Shown here piece by piece: positions 23,215 through 34,162 of a DNA stretch of 64,000 nt (the stretch's first letter is position 1; each line of letters starts with the position of its first letter). Origin of the DNA: Ichthyophis bannanicus (lineage: Eukaryota > Chordata > Amphibia > Gymnophiona > Ichthyophiidae). The notes below the pieces were generated by a model. The model ran no database searches, was not told the DNA's origin, and saw only the letters and a program-made list of their open reading frames with translations. The translations under genes were made by a program, and so were the position numbers. The stretch covers positions 48,389,788-48,453,787 of the forward strand of contig CM066039.1 of assembly GCA_033557465.1 (NCBI GenBank). The letters are read 5' to 3'.

Positions 23215-23452
23215 TTGAAGCAGTGCATGGCACAATATGCTCAAATCGTCAATTGACTAAGGGAGCTTGCTGATGGCATGGACATCGACATCAGTTTCAG
23301 GTCTGTACAATCCATTCCTCTTATCGATTTGGGGATATGTCTGCAAAATTCATGTCGACACTCCTGTTCCCTGACCAAAAAGATTGACTGCAGTCAAGGA
23401 ATTATTGGAATGCGTTGAAAATGACTCAGATTTCATCAAAATGATTATTACT

Positions 23453-23860
23453 TTTTGAAGTGGATGTGGATCCTGTGTTTTATCTTTTGGGCAAGGGCCG
23501 AAAGGATGAGTCCAGCGGACCCATAATTCTATCTGGACATGTGTTCAGGCAGCACAGGGAGAGCTTGTATGGAATTGGAAGTGCCCCTGCACCCTGGATA
23601 TTGAGGCATGGAAGACCAGTGTGCAGAGAATAGTTTTGATGGAGCACCTGACTGCTGCCAGGAGGCAAAGAACTGAACAATTGAATAGATATTGGCAACC
23701 ACTATTGAACCTTCTGGCGACTTGAGATGCCTTTTGAAAAAGGGTGTTGGGATGCGGAAGGGGTGTGAGCTTATTAAAGTACTCTGTGTTGGTTTGTTGG
23801 ATACTTTTACATTGTATGGTTGATTTTCCTGTTCCAATACTAATAAAATTTGAAAAGAAA
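23453..23860 (+). mobile_element. 5'-truncated L1 fragment inserted in mariner
   Basis: The last part of an L1 ORF2 is recognisable ('LMEHLTAARRQRTEQFN' around 23,640-23,690), followed by a 3' UTR with 'aataaaatttgaaaagaaa'. It is flanked by ATTACT (23,447-23,452 and 23,861-23,866). The mariner frame continues directly after the second copy. Confidence 0.7.
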
Positions 23861-23866
23861 ATTACT

Positions 23867-24270
23867 GATGATGAATCATGTGTTTATGATTATGACCAGA
23901 AAGTAAGGCTCAGTCCTCACAGTGGAAGACACCAGACTTCGAGACCCAAGAATGCTCCTCACCTGGCAAACTACGTCAAGGTTATGCTTAGTTTTCTTTG
24001 ATTACCGGGGTATTGTTAATCATAAATGTGCTCCAAAAGGCCAAATCATCAATAAGGAGTACTACATCTAAGTTCTGACTCTTTTGAGAGATGTAGTTCA
24101 TCATAAGAGGCCAGAGTTGCATAGGAATGGTGAATGATTGCTTCATCATGATAATGCTCCAGCTTACGCATCACTTGTTGTCGAGCAAGTCGTCAGCCTC
24201 CATATTCACCTGATCTTGCACCCTGTGACTTTTTTTTTTTGTTTGCAAAACTGAAATTACCACTGAAAAG
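23867..24270 (+). pseudogene. Mariner transposase, catalytic part
   Basis: It contains 'DDESCVYDYDQK' (the first DD-motif region), 'NYVKVMLSF', 'HHDNAPA'-like bases and 'YSPDLAPCDF' before a T-run, as in the D,D34D mariner core. Several stops and frameshifts are present. Confidence 0.75.
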
Positions 24271-24495
24271 AAGGGAATTCAAAGACTAGGAGACCATTTA
24301 AGCAAAATTAGACACAGCAGTTTCACAGCATAACAAAAGAGGCATTTCAAAATTGTTTCCAGCAGTGGCAGGAACGCTGAAGGAAGTGTGTTTTATTGGA
24401 AGGGGACTACTTTGAAGGAGACCGAGTGCAATAACTGTCAGTGTTGTACAAGAACACAAGAAGTATAAGTCTCAATACTTCTTGATAGCACCTCG

Positions 24496-26669
24496 TATTG
24501 CTCATAAAGACCCTGAGCAGAACCGGCCCCTGAACCATTCCATTAATCGCCTTTCTTTCCTTATATAAAATTCTGTTTGACATTCAGTGCAAGAAAGGTG
24601 TAGAATTGTGCATTTGGGGTGCAGAAATCCAGGATTTGATTTAAAGCATAGGCTTCCCTGGGGGGGCCGGGGGGGGGGGGGAGGCTTCTTCCTCTCCTGC
24701 AATTCTGCTCCTCTCCCGGCATCCTCCTCACCTCGCAGCTCTCTTGCACAATAAAATTAATGGCATGCTATAACATCTGAAAGGAAATTAAGCATGAGGT
24801 CTCCTAGCCTTCAAATGTGGAGAGGCGTTGTTATTAGCATGGACTTCCCGTCACTGTGGAAACCCATACTGTAAGCAGTGCTGGGCACTGCAAGCTGGGA
24901 GACTCCCACACAAGTTTCCTTTCGCTGTTGCAGTATGTCCTGATTTTCATGGGTCTAATTAGGACATCTGTTATAGTGATGCAAAATTGTACTGTCATAA
25001 TGTGTAAAGGTATATTTTGTACGCCATCATGAGTAGAATTCCCCCATGTTGATGACACTCAAGAATTTAGAAATAAATAAATGTTATTCTAGTGGATGTA
25101 TTTCAGTCTAGGCTTGCTTCTGTGGATGCTCGACGGCAGAGGCAGCACCGGGGACTGTTGCCTGTCCCTAAAAATGGGCCTGCAAGAAACACAAGGGAGT
25201 AGTATACAACTGGGGGTGAAATACTGATATGCATGTCTGATCTCATGGTAGTAAATCTGGTATTCATAACCAGAGGAATGCTAGGATCCAAAGTTAGAGA
25301 TGTAACCAGCAGGAAAAAAACCTGCAATAATATGCCTGTACAGATTGTTTGCGTGATCTCAAGCTATAGAATCTCTGCTTTGAGAATCCATACTTGCTAC
25401 AGGCTAGAAATATTCTATAAAGGGACTATTATAGTGAGACAGTCAACAATGAAAGCAAGATATGAGATGAAACATAGGAGTGAGGTGCATGACTGTCACG
25501 GTACGTGCAAACTAACACATCTTGAAAAATTGCCCTCAAATATGTTTACCCAGATAGGTGATATGAGAGAGACATTCAGCTACCTCACAGGCATAAATCT
25601 GGTACTAGAAGCACATCTGTTTTCAGAGGTCAGAGTACTCACCTTGAGCTCCTGACAAAGGTGTGACCTAGGTCCTGTTCTGTTTCTGTTGTGACACATA
25701 ATACAATAGGTTCAAATCTGATCGTCTGAAGATATCCATCCACTTGTGGAAGGCAGTCATAGCTGATTTCTCCAGCAAATAAAAGAAGTGATAACTTGCT
25801 TGTTTTGATTCTCTGATGTTTCAGGTTTCCAGTCCTCCTCTTCTTTTCAATTAGTCTTTACCCAGTCTCTCTTTTTTCTTAATGTGCTTGTCTCTTTAAA
25901 CTACTGTGAGAACGTATACATGTTCTTCATGCAAAAGTCTAAACTGCAAATGTCTTTAACTAGCCAACTTTTAGTCTTTAAATTAATTTTACACAATAGT
26001 TCTTTGTAACTGTGAAAATCTGTATTTAAAGTAATTCTACCCTGCTTTAGCATTTAGTCTTAACAGTGAAAAAGAAGACCTGGTGTTTTTGTTGATTATG
26101 TTCTGTTAGCAGCAGCCTTTGAAAGAAATAGTCCTGTTTGTATTCCAGTTTCTTGTCTGGTATCTAGTTCCTGCTCTCCTTCCACAGTCCAGGTATCATA
26201 AGCTGCCAATTCCTGAGACAACAGGCTTATTGGATATAGGAGCTATTTCTGCACTTCAAGTATCAGAATAATGAGCTTACCCACTCAGAATCTAAAGCTT
26301 ATGCTTCCCTATCTGCACATCTACTATTTTGTGCAAAACCCTAACCACTATCCTACTTTCAGTTTAGAAGCAAAATTAGCAATTGTCCTTGATATCATTT
26401 TGGAAACAGATGATAGCGTCTTCTCATTTGCTTGTGCATCCTTGATGATCGTTCGACGCCCGGCCCAATTTGGGTGACTGACAATAGGAATGCTTCACAT
26501 GTGTGCAGCTTTGTGAGGGATTAAAACTTTAGAAATTAGACACTCTGACATACACTTTACTACCGGGGCTTCTTGGTACATCACATATGTTGTGCTGTGT
26601 TAGGTTCATGTTGCAGGTTTGGTGGGTGTGGTCATCCTGTAGATACTGATCACTTCTCTGTTATTTCAG
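24496..26669. other. Remainder of intron 1, nothing recognised
   Basis: This AT-rich sequence has a G-run at 24,660-24,680 and a TAAATAAATG tail near 25,072 that may end an old retroposon. No exon or named element was recognised. The polypyrimidine tract and TTATTTCAG acceptor for exon 2 are at 26,655-26,669. Confidence 0.4.
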
Positions 26670-26775
26670 AGCACTTCATCTGGCTGTGATTCATGAGCAT
26701 GAGGACTTCTTGGTAACTCTCCTTCATTTCACAAGAAACACAGAATTCCTGGACCTACAGAATGACCTGGGGCAG
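26670..26775 (+). CDS. NFKBIB: NFKBIB exon 2 (ankyrin repeat 1)
   Basis: The exon completes Thr135 and encodes residues 136-170: ALHLAVIHEHEDF, then NTEFLDLQNDLGQ. With the TEDGDT end of exon 1 this is ankyrin repeat 1 of IkappaB proteins, and DLQNDLGQ opens repeat 2, a signature shared by IkappaB-alpha and -beta. The acceptor is TTATTTCAG and the donor CAG|GTGAGA. The exon is 106 bases, and its phase fits its neighbours exactly. Confidence 0.95.
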
Positions 26776-27169
26776 GTGAGAACTCCAATTTGGCATTTTT
26801 TTTAATTTGCTCAAGGCAGAATGGCTTTTTTCCCATATAATTTGGGGAGATTTCCTTTTATTCCTCTGACTTTTAGCTCTAATTGTCACATCATTTATAT
26901 TTAATGATTTTATTAAGAAATTAAGGGTCAGCAGTATCCACAGCCTTCAGATGCTAAAAATGTTTGTCATGACATTAGAAAAATTGTGAAATTCTTGCCA
27001 CTATCACTTGTTTTATTCTATCTACCAATCTTCTTGCAAGCAAATTCTCAGTACGTCCCTATAATAGAGCATGTTTCTTAGTTTTTCTTTGAGTATTTTG
27101 ATGAAATATTAAAATAGCTGAACATTTGAAAGATGTCAATTGAGTCAAATCCCTGTTCATTTTGTCCTT

Positions 27170-29460
27170 GCTAGACTAGTCCAGACACTTGGCTTATGCT
27201 CTCCCAGCAGCAGATGGAGATACACAGGATGATGCCAGCAAGCTAACGGGCTGATGCAGAAAGCCGGCACTAAACGTGTGCTGAAGCGATTATCTCCATG
27301 CCCAACAATGCACACATTTTAGCATGTGATGTAGGGAAGGATAGGATATGCAAATGAATGCTGTGTTAATGCTGCAGTGGCTCGTTTGCATGTGCCTGGT
27401 TAAACTGGTAGAGCAAGCCAAACACATGCACACAAGAAACCTGCACTAGTTTGGTTGCTCTCCGGGCACTGTTTGGCTAATTTGCATATCAGCCCCCGAT
27501 TGTCATCAAAATACTGTCGGGAGCCAGTGCCCGACAAAAGAGAATCCCTGGTGGCCCCGTTTTCCCCCTGACAATATTTTGATGGCATCAGGGACAATCG
27601 CGGCATCGGGAAAAGTCTGTCGGGGACTGATGCCCTGACAGAAAAGTAAGTACCTGGTGGTCTAGCAGCCCCTGTACCCTCCTATCCTCAAGTAAAATAA
27701 AATAAAAATCACCTGGTAGACTAGTGGCCCCTGTATCTCCCACCCCCAGTAAAATAAAATAAAAACACCTGGTGGTCTAGTAGCCTTTAAATTCAACCCC
27801 CTCCCCTCCCCAATACCTTAAAGTAGGTGGGAGCGTTGTCTGTGCTCCCACTCTGGTCTACCATCTTGTAAAATTTCAACACCTGGCCCCATGTGTTGCA
27901 TCCTGGGATGCACTGGGTGGGGTTAGACTGCCATATAAGGCATAGTCTACCTTATATGGCAGTCTGACCTCATCCTGGTGCATTTGTAATTGCTACTGTA
28001 ATTGTTCTAAGATGTCTATGCAGCCACCTGCATTCCAGTATTCTCTGTCTCCAGCAGATGGTAGCAAAGCAGATCTATGCAGCTTGAAATTGTTTTGTTT
28101 AGGGGAACCTACAGGGCAGTGGTTCTTCTGGGATCTTCTTTCTGCTGTAGGGTTGGTCAGACCATGATTTTTAACCTGATTTTAATTTAGGTGTTCTATT
28201 GACTGGGGCGATAGAGGGTTGTCTTTCTTTCCCCACCCCTCCTCTGGCTCTCCTCGGGGTTCAGGAAGGATGCTTCGGGAACATTTAGTTTGGGATTGGC
28301 AGTATTTCATGTTGGTGATTTGCTGCTACCTCTGAGGAGGCAATAAAGATGCTGAAACAAAACATGTAAGAAAAGGGGAAGAACAAAGCAGACTAAAAAG
28401 AGTGCGAGAAAATGCTAGTGAGAGCATGAGAGAGCTCTCTGATAAGCAGTAGGAGGCATGGTGCCGGTGAGTCACCTGTTTGGCAGACTGGACTGGACTG
28501 GGGGGGTGGGAGAGACTGCACAAGGAGATGCAAAGCCTGTTCATGTATGCACTAGCAGTCAGTTATTGGAAGATTTACTGCACCATGGGAAGAAGGAATT
28601 TCAGCAGTTCACCTTTGGTTCATAAGTTCTGACACCAGCTATCTCTGAAGGGACATCAACCTCCCTGCTGCTGAGGTGACTTGACACTATTCAGCCTGAT
28701 CTTCATGCTCCTAATGCATCAGGCCTTTAGCATGCTGCATGGACATGGCTTCAGTGCTTCTCTTTATTTATGTTTTCTCCGTGTGCTCCCTCCCCACCCC
28801 ATCACACTACCGCCAACTCCTTCATTGACCCTTTCTCCCCCAGCACCCCTGAGCAGCCCAGATGGGGCTTGGAGAGAGTTCATTCAAAGGTGGCCTTGCT
28901 AGTCTTTAGCAGCTCCCTCTGGTTGAGAAGCATTCTACTATGCTCAGGATGCTTAATGAGGAGGAGCAGCTGGCACTTACTGTTCAAGCCATGGAAATCG
29001 CTCCAAACCAGATGCAGGGGCTCTTCTTCCTCAGAGGATTTGCTGCTAATGGGGGCTTTTCCACTACACCTATATATCAAATAATTAGTCACGGCAGAGT
29101 GGCATGTGCCTGACACAGGCCTGAAGGCTGGTGAGGCCACAACCATGTCTTGTCCTCTCCAGGAGGGAGAACCTGAAAGTACGCAGGGTGTATGCCTTTG
29201 TTACCATTGTGACCTGTTCCTATTGAAGGGAGTATGGCCTTCGGGGTTGCCCAAGACCGGAAGACTGGAGGTTGTGCTTAAGCAATGCTTTGATGCAATC
29301 GGACTGGTGTCTCAGGCAGACATTTGTAGTAGTGATGTTAGACCATAGATGCTGTGGATCCAGCCTGAATCAGGATAGCATCCAGAAGAAATTGCTGTCC
29401 CTCCCTATAAGATCAGATCATTTAGAGGCTGATGTGGTCTCCCTAACAGACTCCTCATAA
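27170..29460 (+). mobile_element. DIRS-type remnant (DIRS-0), left end and gag pieces
   Basis: 'ctagactagtccagac' (27,176) matches the left termini at 42,194 and, inverted, 36,333. Leader sequence follows at 27,967-28,330, sharing 'ccagtattctctgtctccagc' with the leader of the next copy at 29,642. A gag relic is recognised by 'VVLKQCFDAIGLVSQADIC' (29,268-29,325), which aligns with the gag of the next copy (31,465-31,530). The element is heavily decayed and interrupted by 27,237-27,966. Confidence 0.5.
27237..27966. repeat. Insert with tandem 65-bp units and perfect 16-bp hairpin
   Basis: About 27,640-27,800 contains three imperfect units of roughly 60-65 bp built on 'acctggt.gtctagtagcc' and 'taaaataaaataaaaa'. 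At 27,925-27,965 AGACTGCCATATAAGG and its exact inverse enclose a 9-base loop. No ORF is present. It lies between the left end and the leader of DIRS-0, so it is probably a non-autonomous insertion. Confidence 0.55.
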
Positions 29461-29822
29461 TCCGGGCATTGGCCAAGGCTGCAGTGACAGCCTGGCACTG
29501 GTTAACAGATTTATTCCTAAGCGTCTCTCCAGTCTAGTCCCTTTCTTCTGGGTTGTGCTCCTCTTCTAGCAGCATTGGAGACTGAATATGTCATTCTTTG
29601 ATCCCTCAGGATATATAACCACTGGCACCACCCACCAGCTCCAGTATACTCTGTCTCCAATGCAGCTAGGAGCATTAAGCCAGGAAGGCTTACTGGAGAG
29701 ACTTTAGTTTTAGGGGATTTAGTTAATGCCCATTTCCTTTTTGGTTGGATTTGATTTACCTTTAGTTCTTTATTTTACCTTGATTTCTTTTAGTGGCTGC
29801 AGCGGTGATAGGAAGAAGAGAT

Positions 29823-29827
29823 GCCCC

Positions 29828-29884
<57 letters not shown>

Positions 29885-29892
29885 CCCCCCCT
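29823..29892. repeat. C-run / (CA)n / C-run microsatellite
   Basis: About 21 C, then a CA repeat, then a further C stretch. It lies in the DIRS-1 leader. Confidence 0.95.
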
Positions 29893-30563
29893 CCTCAGTC
29901 GGGGGATTGGTGCAAGAGGAGGCTTGCCTGGGAGGAACAAGACCTGAGTTTGTTTTTGTTTATTTTGTTTTTTTGTTTTTAATGAAGCAAAAAGAAGAGA
30001 CTGGCGTGTCTTTAACGCCGGGTCTCTTAACGATTCAGCACCACTGAGCTGCCTCGTAGCGGAAGCCTGGGAGACGGCTAAGCACGAGGGCGGGAAGGCT
30101 TTAGGCCCCCGCTTGCTCTCCAGCACTCCTCGGAGCGGCAGGGCAACAAGCCGGGACAACCGCAAGGTAAGAGGGGCCGATTGAGAGGAGAGCGCCTCAG
30201 CCTCGTGCGCTGACAAGGACCGTGGCGATGGGGCCCAGCCAAAGCGAGTCCAGGCCGTTTTTCCCTTTCGTGCATCTTTTGAGCGCCGGGGGGGGGGAGG
30301 AGCCAAGTGCCGTGCAGCTTGTGGAGAGGAGGCCATCGGCGGCAGTTTCCCACTGCAAGAAGTTTTGGTGGGATAGTGTGTGTGTGCTTGTGGGCTTATT
30401 TAGTTATATATAGATATATATAGTTAGATATTATATATATATAGATATTTATATATATATCTATATATAGATAGATATATATATTAGTATAGACTTAGAG
30501 GTAGATACTCTAGTTTTTGGTTAAAAAAAAAGAGAACGGTTCATTTTTTGTTACTGGAGCAAG

Positions 30564-32010
30564 ATGCCAGCCAGGCCTCAGTGTCTGCTTTGTGTAGCCC
30601 GCAAAAGTTCGGTTTCCGAAGCAGGAGTCTGTAGGGGCTGCACCATGGAAGCAGCCTCAGTGGAGCAGGGGCTTCAGGTTGGCTGTTCTCCAGACCCAGA
30701 GGCTGGGGCTTCTCAGGCATCTGTGGAACCCCTGGAAGGACTCCTGGGGGAAAGGTCTGCTCTCTCTTTGAATTTGGAGCAGCAAGGAGTGTCTCAACCA
30801 CAACCGGGGACCTCCTCGGCAGAGGTAAGCCAGGGGGAAGGTTTTTCCCCAGAGTTTGTTTTGTTGTTGCATAAAGCCTTTTGTTTGCGCCAGCAGGGAG
30901 TTCGAGGGCGCACTCGAAAGTGTGAGGCACAGGCCAAGTCCCTGGTGGAGATGGTGGTTCCTTCCAAGCGGGCCAGAACCCGGGAAGAAGAGGACCCTCT
31001 TTCCCCTGATTCGGAAACTCTGGAAAGGGAGCTGTTCGAACAAGAGGGGGAAGAAGGAGAAGAGCTTGAGGAGGGAGAGATCCCTGAGGAGTAGGCAAGG
31101 ATTGTAAGGGTCTTCCAACGAGAAGATCTGCCAGCCTTAATTGGAGAGTCCCTGAAGGTACTTAACATGGTGGGGTGCCTGATCAAAAAGAGGAGTTGGA
31201 AGATCCCTTAATCCAGGCGGTAAGGAAATCCCAGAGGGTCTTTCCGGTCCATAAGATGGTGCAGCAAATGATCCAGGAAGAGTGGGTTCAGCTGGAGGCA
31301 GGGTTGAGGGGCGTACGGTCTATGTCACGCTTGTACCCTCTGCCCGAAGCAAAGGAGGAGTTGTTTAAATCTCTGAGAGTGGATGCGGCGGTATCCGCAG
31401 TAACCAAGAAGACTACGATTCCGGTTGAAGGCAGTACAGCCTTAAAAGATGTCAAAGACAAAAAGCTGGACGTGTTGTTGAAGCAAGCCTTTGACATTAG
31501 TGCTTTGGCGCTTCAGGCGTCTGTGTGTGGGGCCTGGGTGGCCTGGGCTTGCCTGAGGTGGTCTCAGCAGCTGAGGATGGCAGAGGATCCTTCGACTGGG
31601 CCGCAGGGAGAGGCCGCTAAAATGGAGTCCGGAGTGGCCTATCTGGCGGACAGTCAATATGATCTTATTCGGTCTCTGTCCAAAAATGTCGTCTGTGGTA
31701 GCGGCTCGGAGGTACCTTTTGGCTTCGCAATTGGGCGGCAGATGGGTCATCCAAAGCCCGCTTGGTAAACTCCCTTTTAGGGGTAAACTTCTATTTGGGG
31801 AGGAGTTGGACAAGTTGCTGAGGGAGTTAGGGGAGTCGAAATGGCTTCTGGAGCTATTACAGAACTTGGGTGGGTGGTACATTTTTGCTAAGAGCAAATT
31901 GGTACCCATACAGACCTTGGAGTTACCTAGAAGCACAATTCCTTCCTTTTGTGAGGAAGGTATTCCTAACATGAGGCAAAGTGGTGACGTTTCAGACTGT
32001 TCCAAACCGT
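30564..32010 (+). pseudogene. DIRS-1 gag-like protein, frameshifted
   Basis: The first frame (30,564-31,094) starts with a CLLC...CRGC pair spaced like a small zinc-binding unit and ends in an acidic EEGEEGEELEEGE tract. After a stop at 31,092 the protein continues at 31,175-31,768 with 'KSQRVFPVHKMVQQMIQEEW', 'VTKKTTIPVEG' and 'AYLADSQYDLIRSLSKNV'. A further shift follows to 'PLGKLPFRGKLLFGEELDKL' (31,760-31,820). The same blocks occur at 53,040-53,460 in DIRS-2, which defines the family. The role is inferred from position: gag precedes RT in DIRS elements. Confidence 0.65.
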
Positions 32011-32059
32011 ACTAGCTGCGTGCTTCATCAAGGTTTAGGACTCTCCAAGTCCTGGGCCA

Positions 32060-32335
32060 TATTATTTATTTAACTTTTTTTCTATACAGCCTTTCAGAAT
32101 TATCAAAGCGGTTTATATTAAAATTCAGCTTAATTTACATAGAACGTAGGGTGGTAACCATTAACGGTGGTACATTGAATGGCTAACTAGTGGTTTAGTA
32201 TAACGAAGGGATGAGGTCAGTGGGGCCCAACAGATTATTTATAAAACAAAGTTAACATTTCAGTGGCGTTTAGCTAATATGCTGGCTATCGAATATTAGA
32301 TCTGCTTCACTGGATGAGGACCCACATGTGCCTAC
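32060..32335 (-). mobile_element. SINE or L2-type 3' part, minus strand
   Basis: Reverse-complemented, it ends with 'aaccgctttgataattctga' and a TAAATAAAT tail, the GCGGT-type 3' end seen in the SINE at 53,838-54,072. The pol III head was not identified. Confidence 0.5.
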
Positions 32336-32429
32336 TATAGAGATCTCCTTTCCATGTAGGTCTCCGAGCTGCAGGGCGATTGGAAATGTCTTCCAATGCA
32401 GCTGAGGATCAAGTCTTGTCTGTCCTGGT

Positions 32430-32672
32430 GGCTGAAGCTGGAGAGTGGAGGACTAGTCTAGTGGTTAGAGCCAGTGTCCTGGTGACCAAAGAGACCACTG
32501 TTCAAATCCCTGTGGTACTGCTTGTGACCTTGTCCAAGTTACTTTACCTTCCTTTGTCTTGGGTGCAAACTTAATTGAAAACCCTTTAGGGACAGGGAAG
32601 TACCTCTTTTACCCGAATGTAACTCGCCTTGAACTACTACTGGAATGCATGAGCTAAATACTAAATAAATAA
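32430..32672 (+). mobile_element. tRNA-derived SINE, second tail type
   Basis: The head has 'gtctagtggttagagc' (A box) and 'gttcaaatccc' (B box). The tail 'gaatgtaactcgccttgaac' followed by 'gagctaaatactaaataaat' differs from the L2-type tail. It splits the DIRS-1 frame between the 'LSWWL' linker and RNase H. Confidence 0.8.
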
Positions 32673-33170
32673 AATTTGGACAGGGGATGGTCCTTGAAAC
32701 TCCACAATGGATTACTGTGACAGCAAACATGAGCTTAGTTGGCTGGGGAGGGGGGCATTGCTTGGATTGAGTGACCCATGGCTCCTGGGGAAAGGAGAGT
32801 CCTACTGGTCTATTATCCGCCTGGAGACCTGAGCCCTAAGGAAAGCTTTATTGGAGTTGAGTACCCCTGATGTTAGGCCCCTAAAAAATGGCATTTAATA
32901 ATGTGACGCCAGTCACCGGATGGGGAACCATGGAGATGAATCTCCTCATTCAGTGGGCATGAGTTCAATCAAAACTGATTGTAGCTATGTGCATAAGGGG
33001 CTGGAAAACTGTGCAGGCTGACTCCTTAAGCTGCTGCATCTGGGTCCAGGAGAGTTGGGGATTAGTGGATTGGGCTTTCTCTCTAATGGTGGATAAGTGG
33101 GGCCTTCTCACTATGGGGCCTGATGGCAGTTGTGTACAACACAAAATCCAGAGGTGGTTTTTTTTTAGTT
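32673..33170 (+). pseudogene. DIRS-1 RNase H and downstream domain
   Basis: 'VTANMSLVGWGG' (32,712-32,748) corresponds to 'LTTDASLLGWGA' of DIRS-3, with the catalytic Asp changed. 'WKTVQADSLSCCIWVQESWG' followed by 'FSLMVDKWGL' (33,000-33,115) matches the conserved segment after RNase H. It is inactive. Confidence 0.65.
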
Positions 33171-33589
33171 GAAGAAAAGAAAGAGAGGATCCAGTGGTAT
33201 AAATGCATTGATACAACAGTGGCCTTAGCAGGAGTTGCTTTGTATATTACCTCTGAGGCCTCCAATAGACAGGCTTGTCTAGAGGATCGTAGACTAGAGA
33301 GAGCCAATAATATGTGCAGCCCTGGACTGGCCACGATGACTGTGACATGCTTATCTGATCAGGAGATCCACTGAAGTTTCATCTTCTTGGGGTACCCCTG
33401 CAACAGGATCTTATGCAAATGGAGGATCCGTCTTCACTGTGGCTCATAGCTGGGCCTTTCGAAAGGGTACAACTCTGAGTGAAAGGCTACTTCTAGGGTG
33501 CTTATCTCAACTCTCGAGAGCCTGATTTTTGCCAGGATAAGGGGATTGTTTTGAGGCCTGGTGTCTAGAGACTGCAACAATCTCAAACA

Positions 33590-33985
33590 TGGCTCCTATT
33601 CCTCAGATTTTGGCCTTTCTTCAGGATGTTCTGGAAAAGAACTTGACTCTACATTCACTCAAAGCCCAAATTGCAGCCTTAGCTCGTTACCGAGGCAGGG
33701 TTTTTCATCCACTCACCTGAATGTTTCCTGTGAGGAGTGAAGAATTTGCATCGTCCTATTTACTATATAGTCCCTTCCTGAAACGTAAATCTGGTACTTA
33801 AAGCTCTAATCAGAGCTCCCTTTGAACCTATGAGAGAGGCATCGCTCAAGATTTTGATGTTGAAGACTGTGTTTCTAATGGCTGTTTACTCTGCTTGGGG
33901 AATTTTGGAGCTACAGGCTTTATTTTGTAGAGAACCAATTTTGGCCTTCTCCAACACAGCTGTTGCTATTCTCCCTTCCTTCCCC
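33590..33985 (+). pseudogene. DIRS-1 tyrosine recombinase, N-terminal and core part
   Basis: 'ILAFLQDVLEKNLTLHSLKA' (33,600-33,660) is the core-binding helix region. 'NLVLKALIRAPFEPM' and 'LKTVFLMAVYSAWGILELQAL' (33,790-33,925) match the DIRS recombinase around its first catalytic Arg, which reads Trp here (SAWG rather than SARR). The frame is interrupted at 33,985. Confidence 0.65.
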
Positions 33986-34162
33986 ATTTATTTATTATAT
34001 TCAGTACTTGCTATCCGACTTTACATTTCAAAGTGGTTTCAATAATAAAACATACATGCATTCCAGTTATCCCCAAACAACTTCACTATCCCAGGTATAG
34101 GTACTTACTTACAATGCCACAAATAATTCCTCTCCATCGTAAGTTCAAATGGCAATAAATCA
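33985..34162 (-). mobile_element. SINE/L2-type tail fragment, minus strand
   Basis: It starts with 'tttatttattatattcagta' and contains 'caaagtggtttcaata', a diverged GCGGT-type tail in reverse. It abuts the CR1 at 34,163. Confidence 0.45.

Larger units (their letters stand above)
10205..24495 (+). mobile_element. Mariner DNA transposon, split by later insertions
   Basis: The ends are inverted: GAGGTGTGATCAAAAAGTAT at the left and, read on the minus strand, GAGGTGCTATCAAGAAGTAT at the right. Both are flanked by TA. The transposase N-terminus is at 10,402-10,613 (IELRICIKLCQ, a helix-turn-helix region of the mariner type). The rest resumes at 23,226-23,452 and 23,867-24,270 with YSPDLAPCDF. 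The frame is disrupted by stops and shifts, so the transposase is dead. The element's own length, without inserts, is about 1.27 kb, as expected for mariner. It sits in intron 1 in the gene's sense orientation. Confidence 0.85.

Noticed and set aside
27640..27800. CRISPR-like array
   Set aside because: The three imperfect AT-rich units are tandem repeats without unique spacers, in a vertebrate genome.
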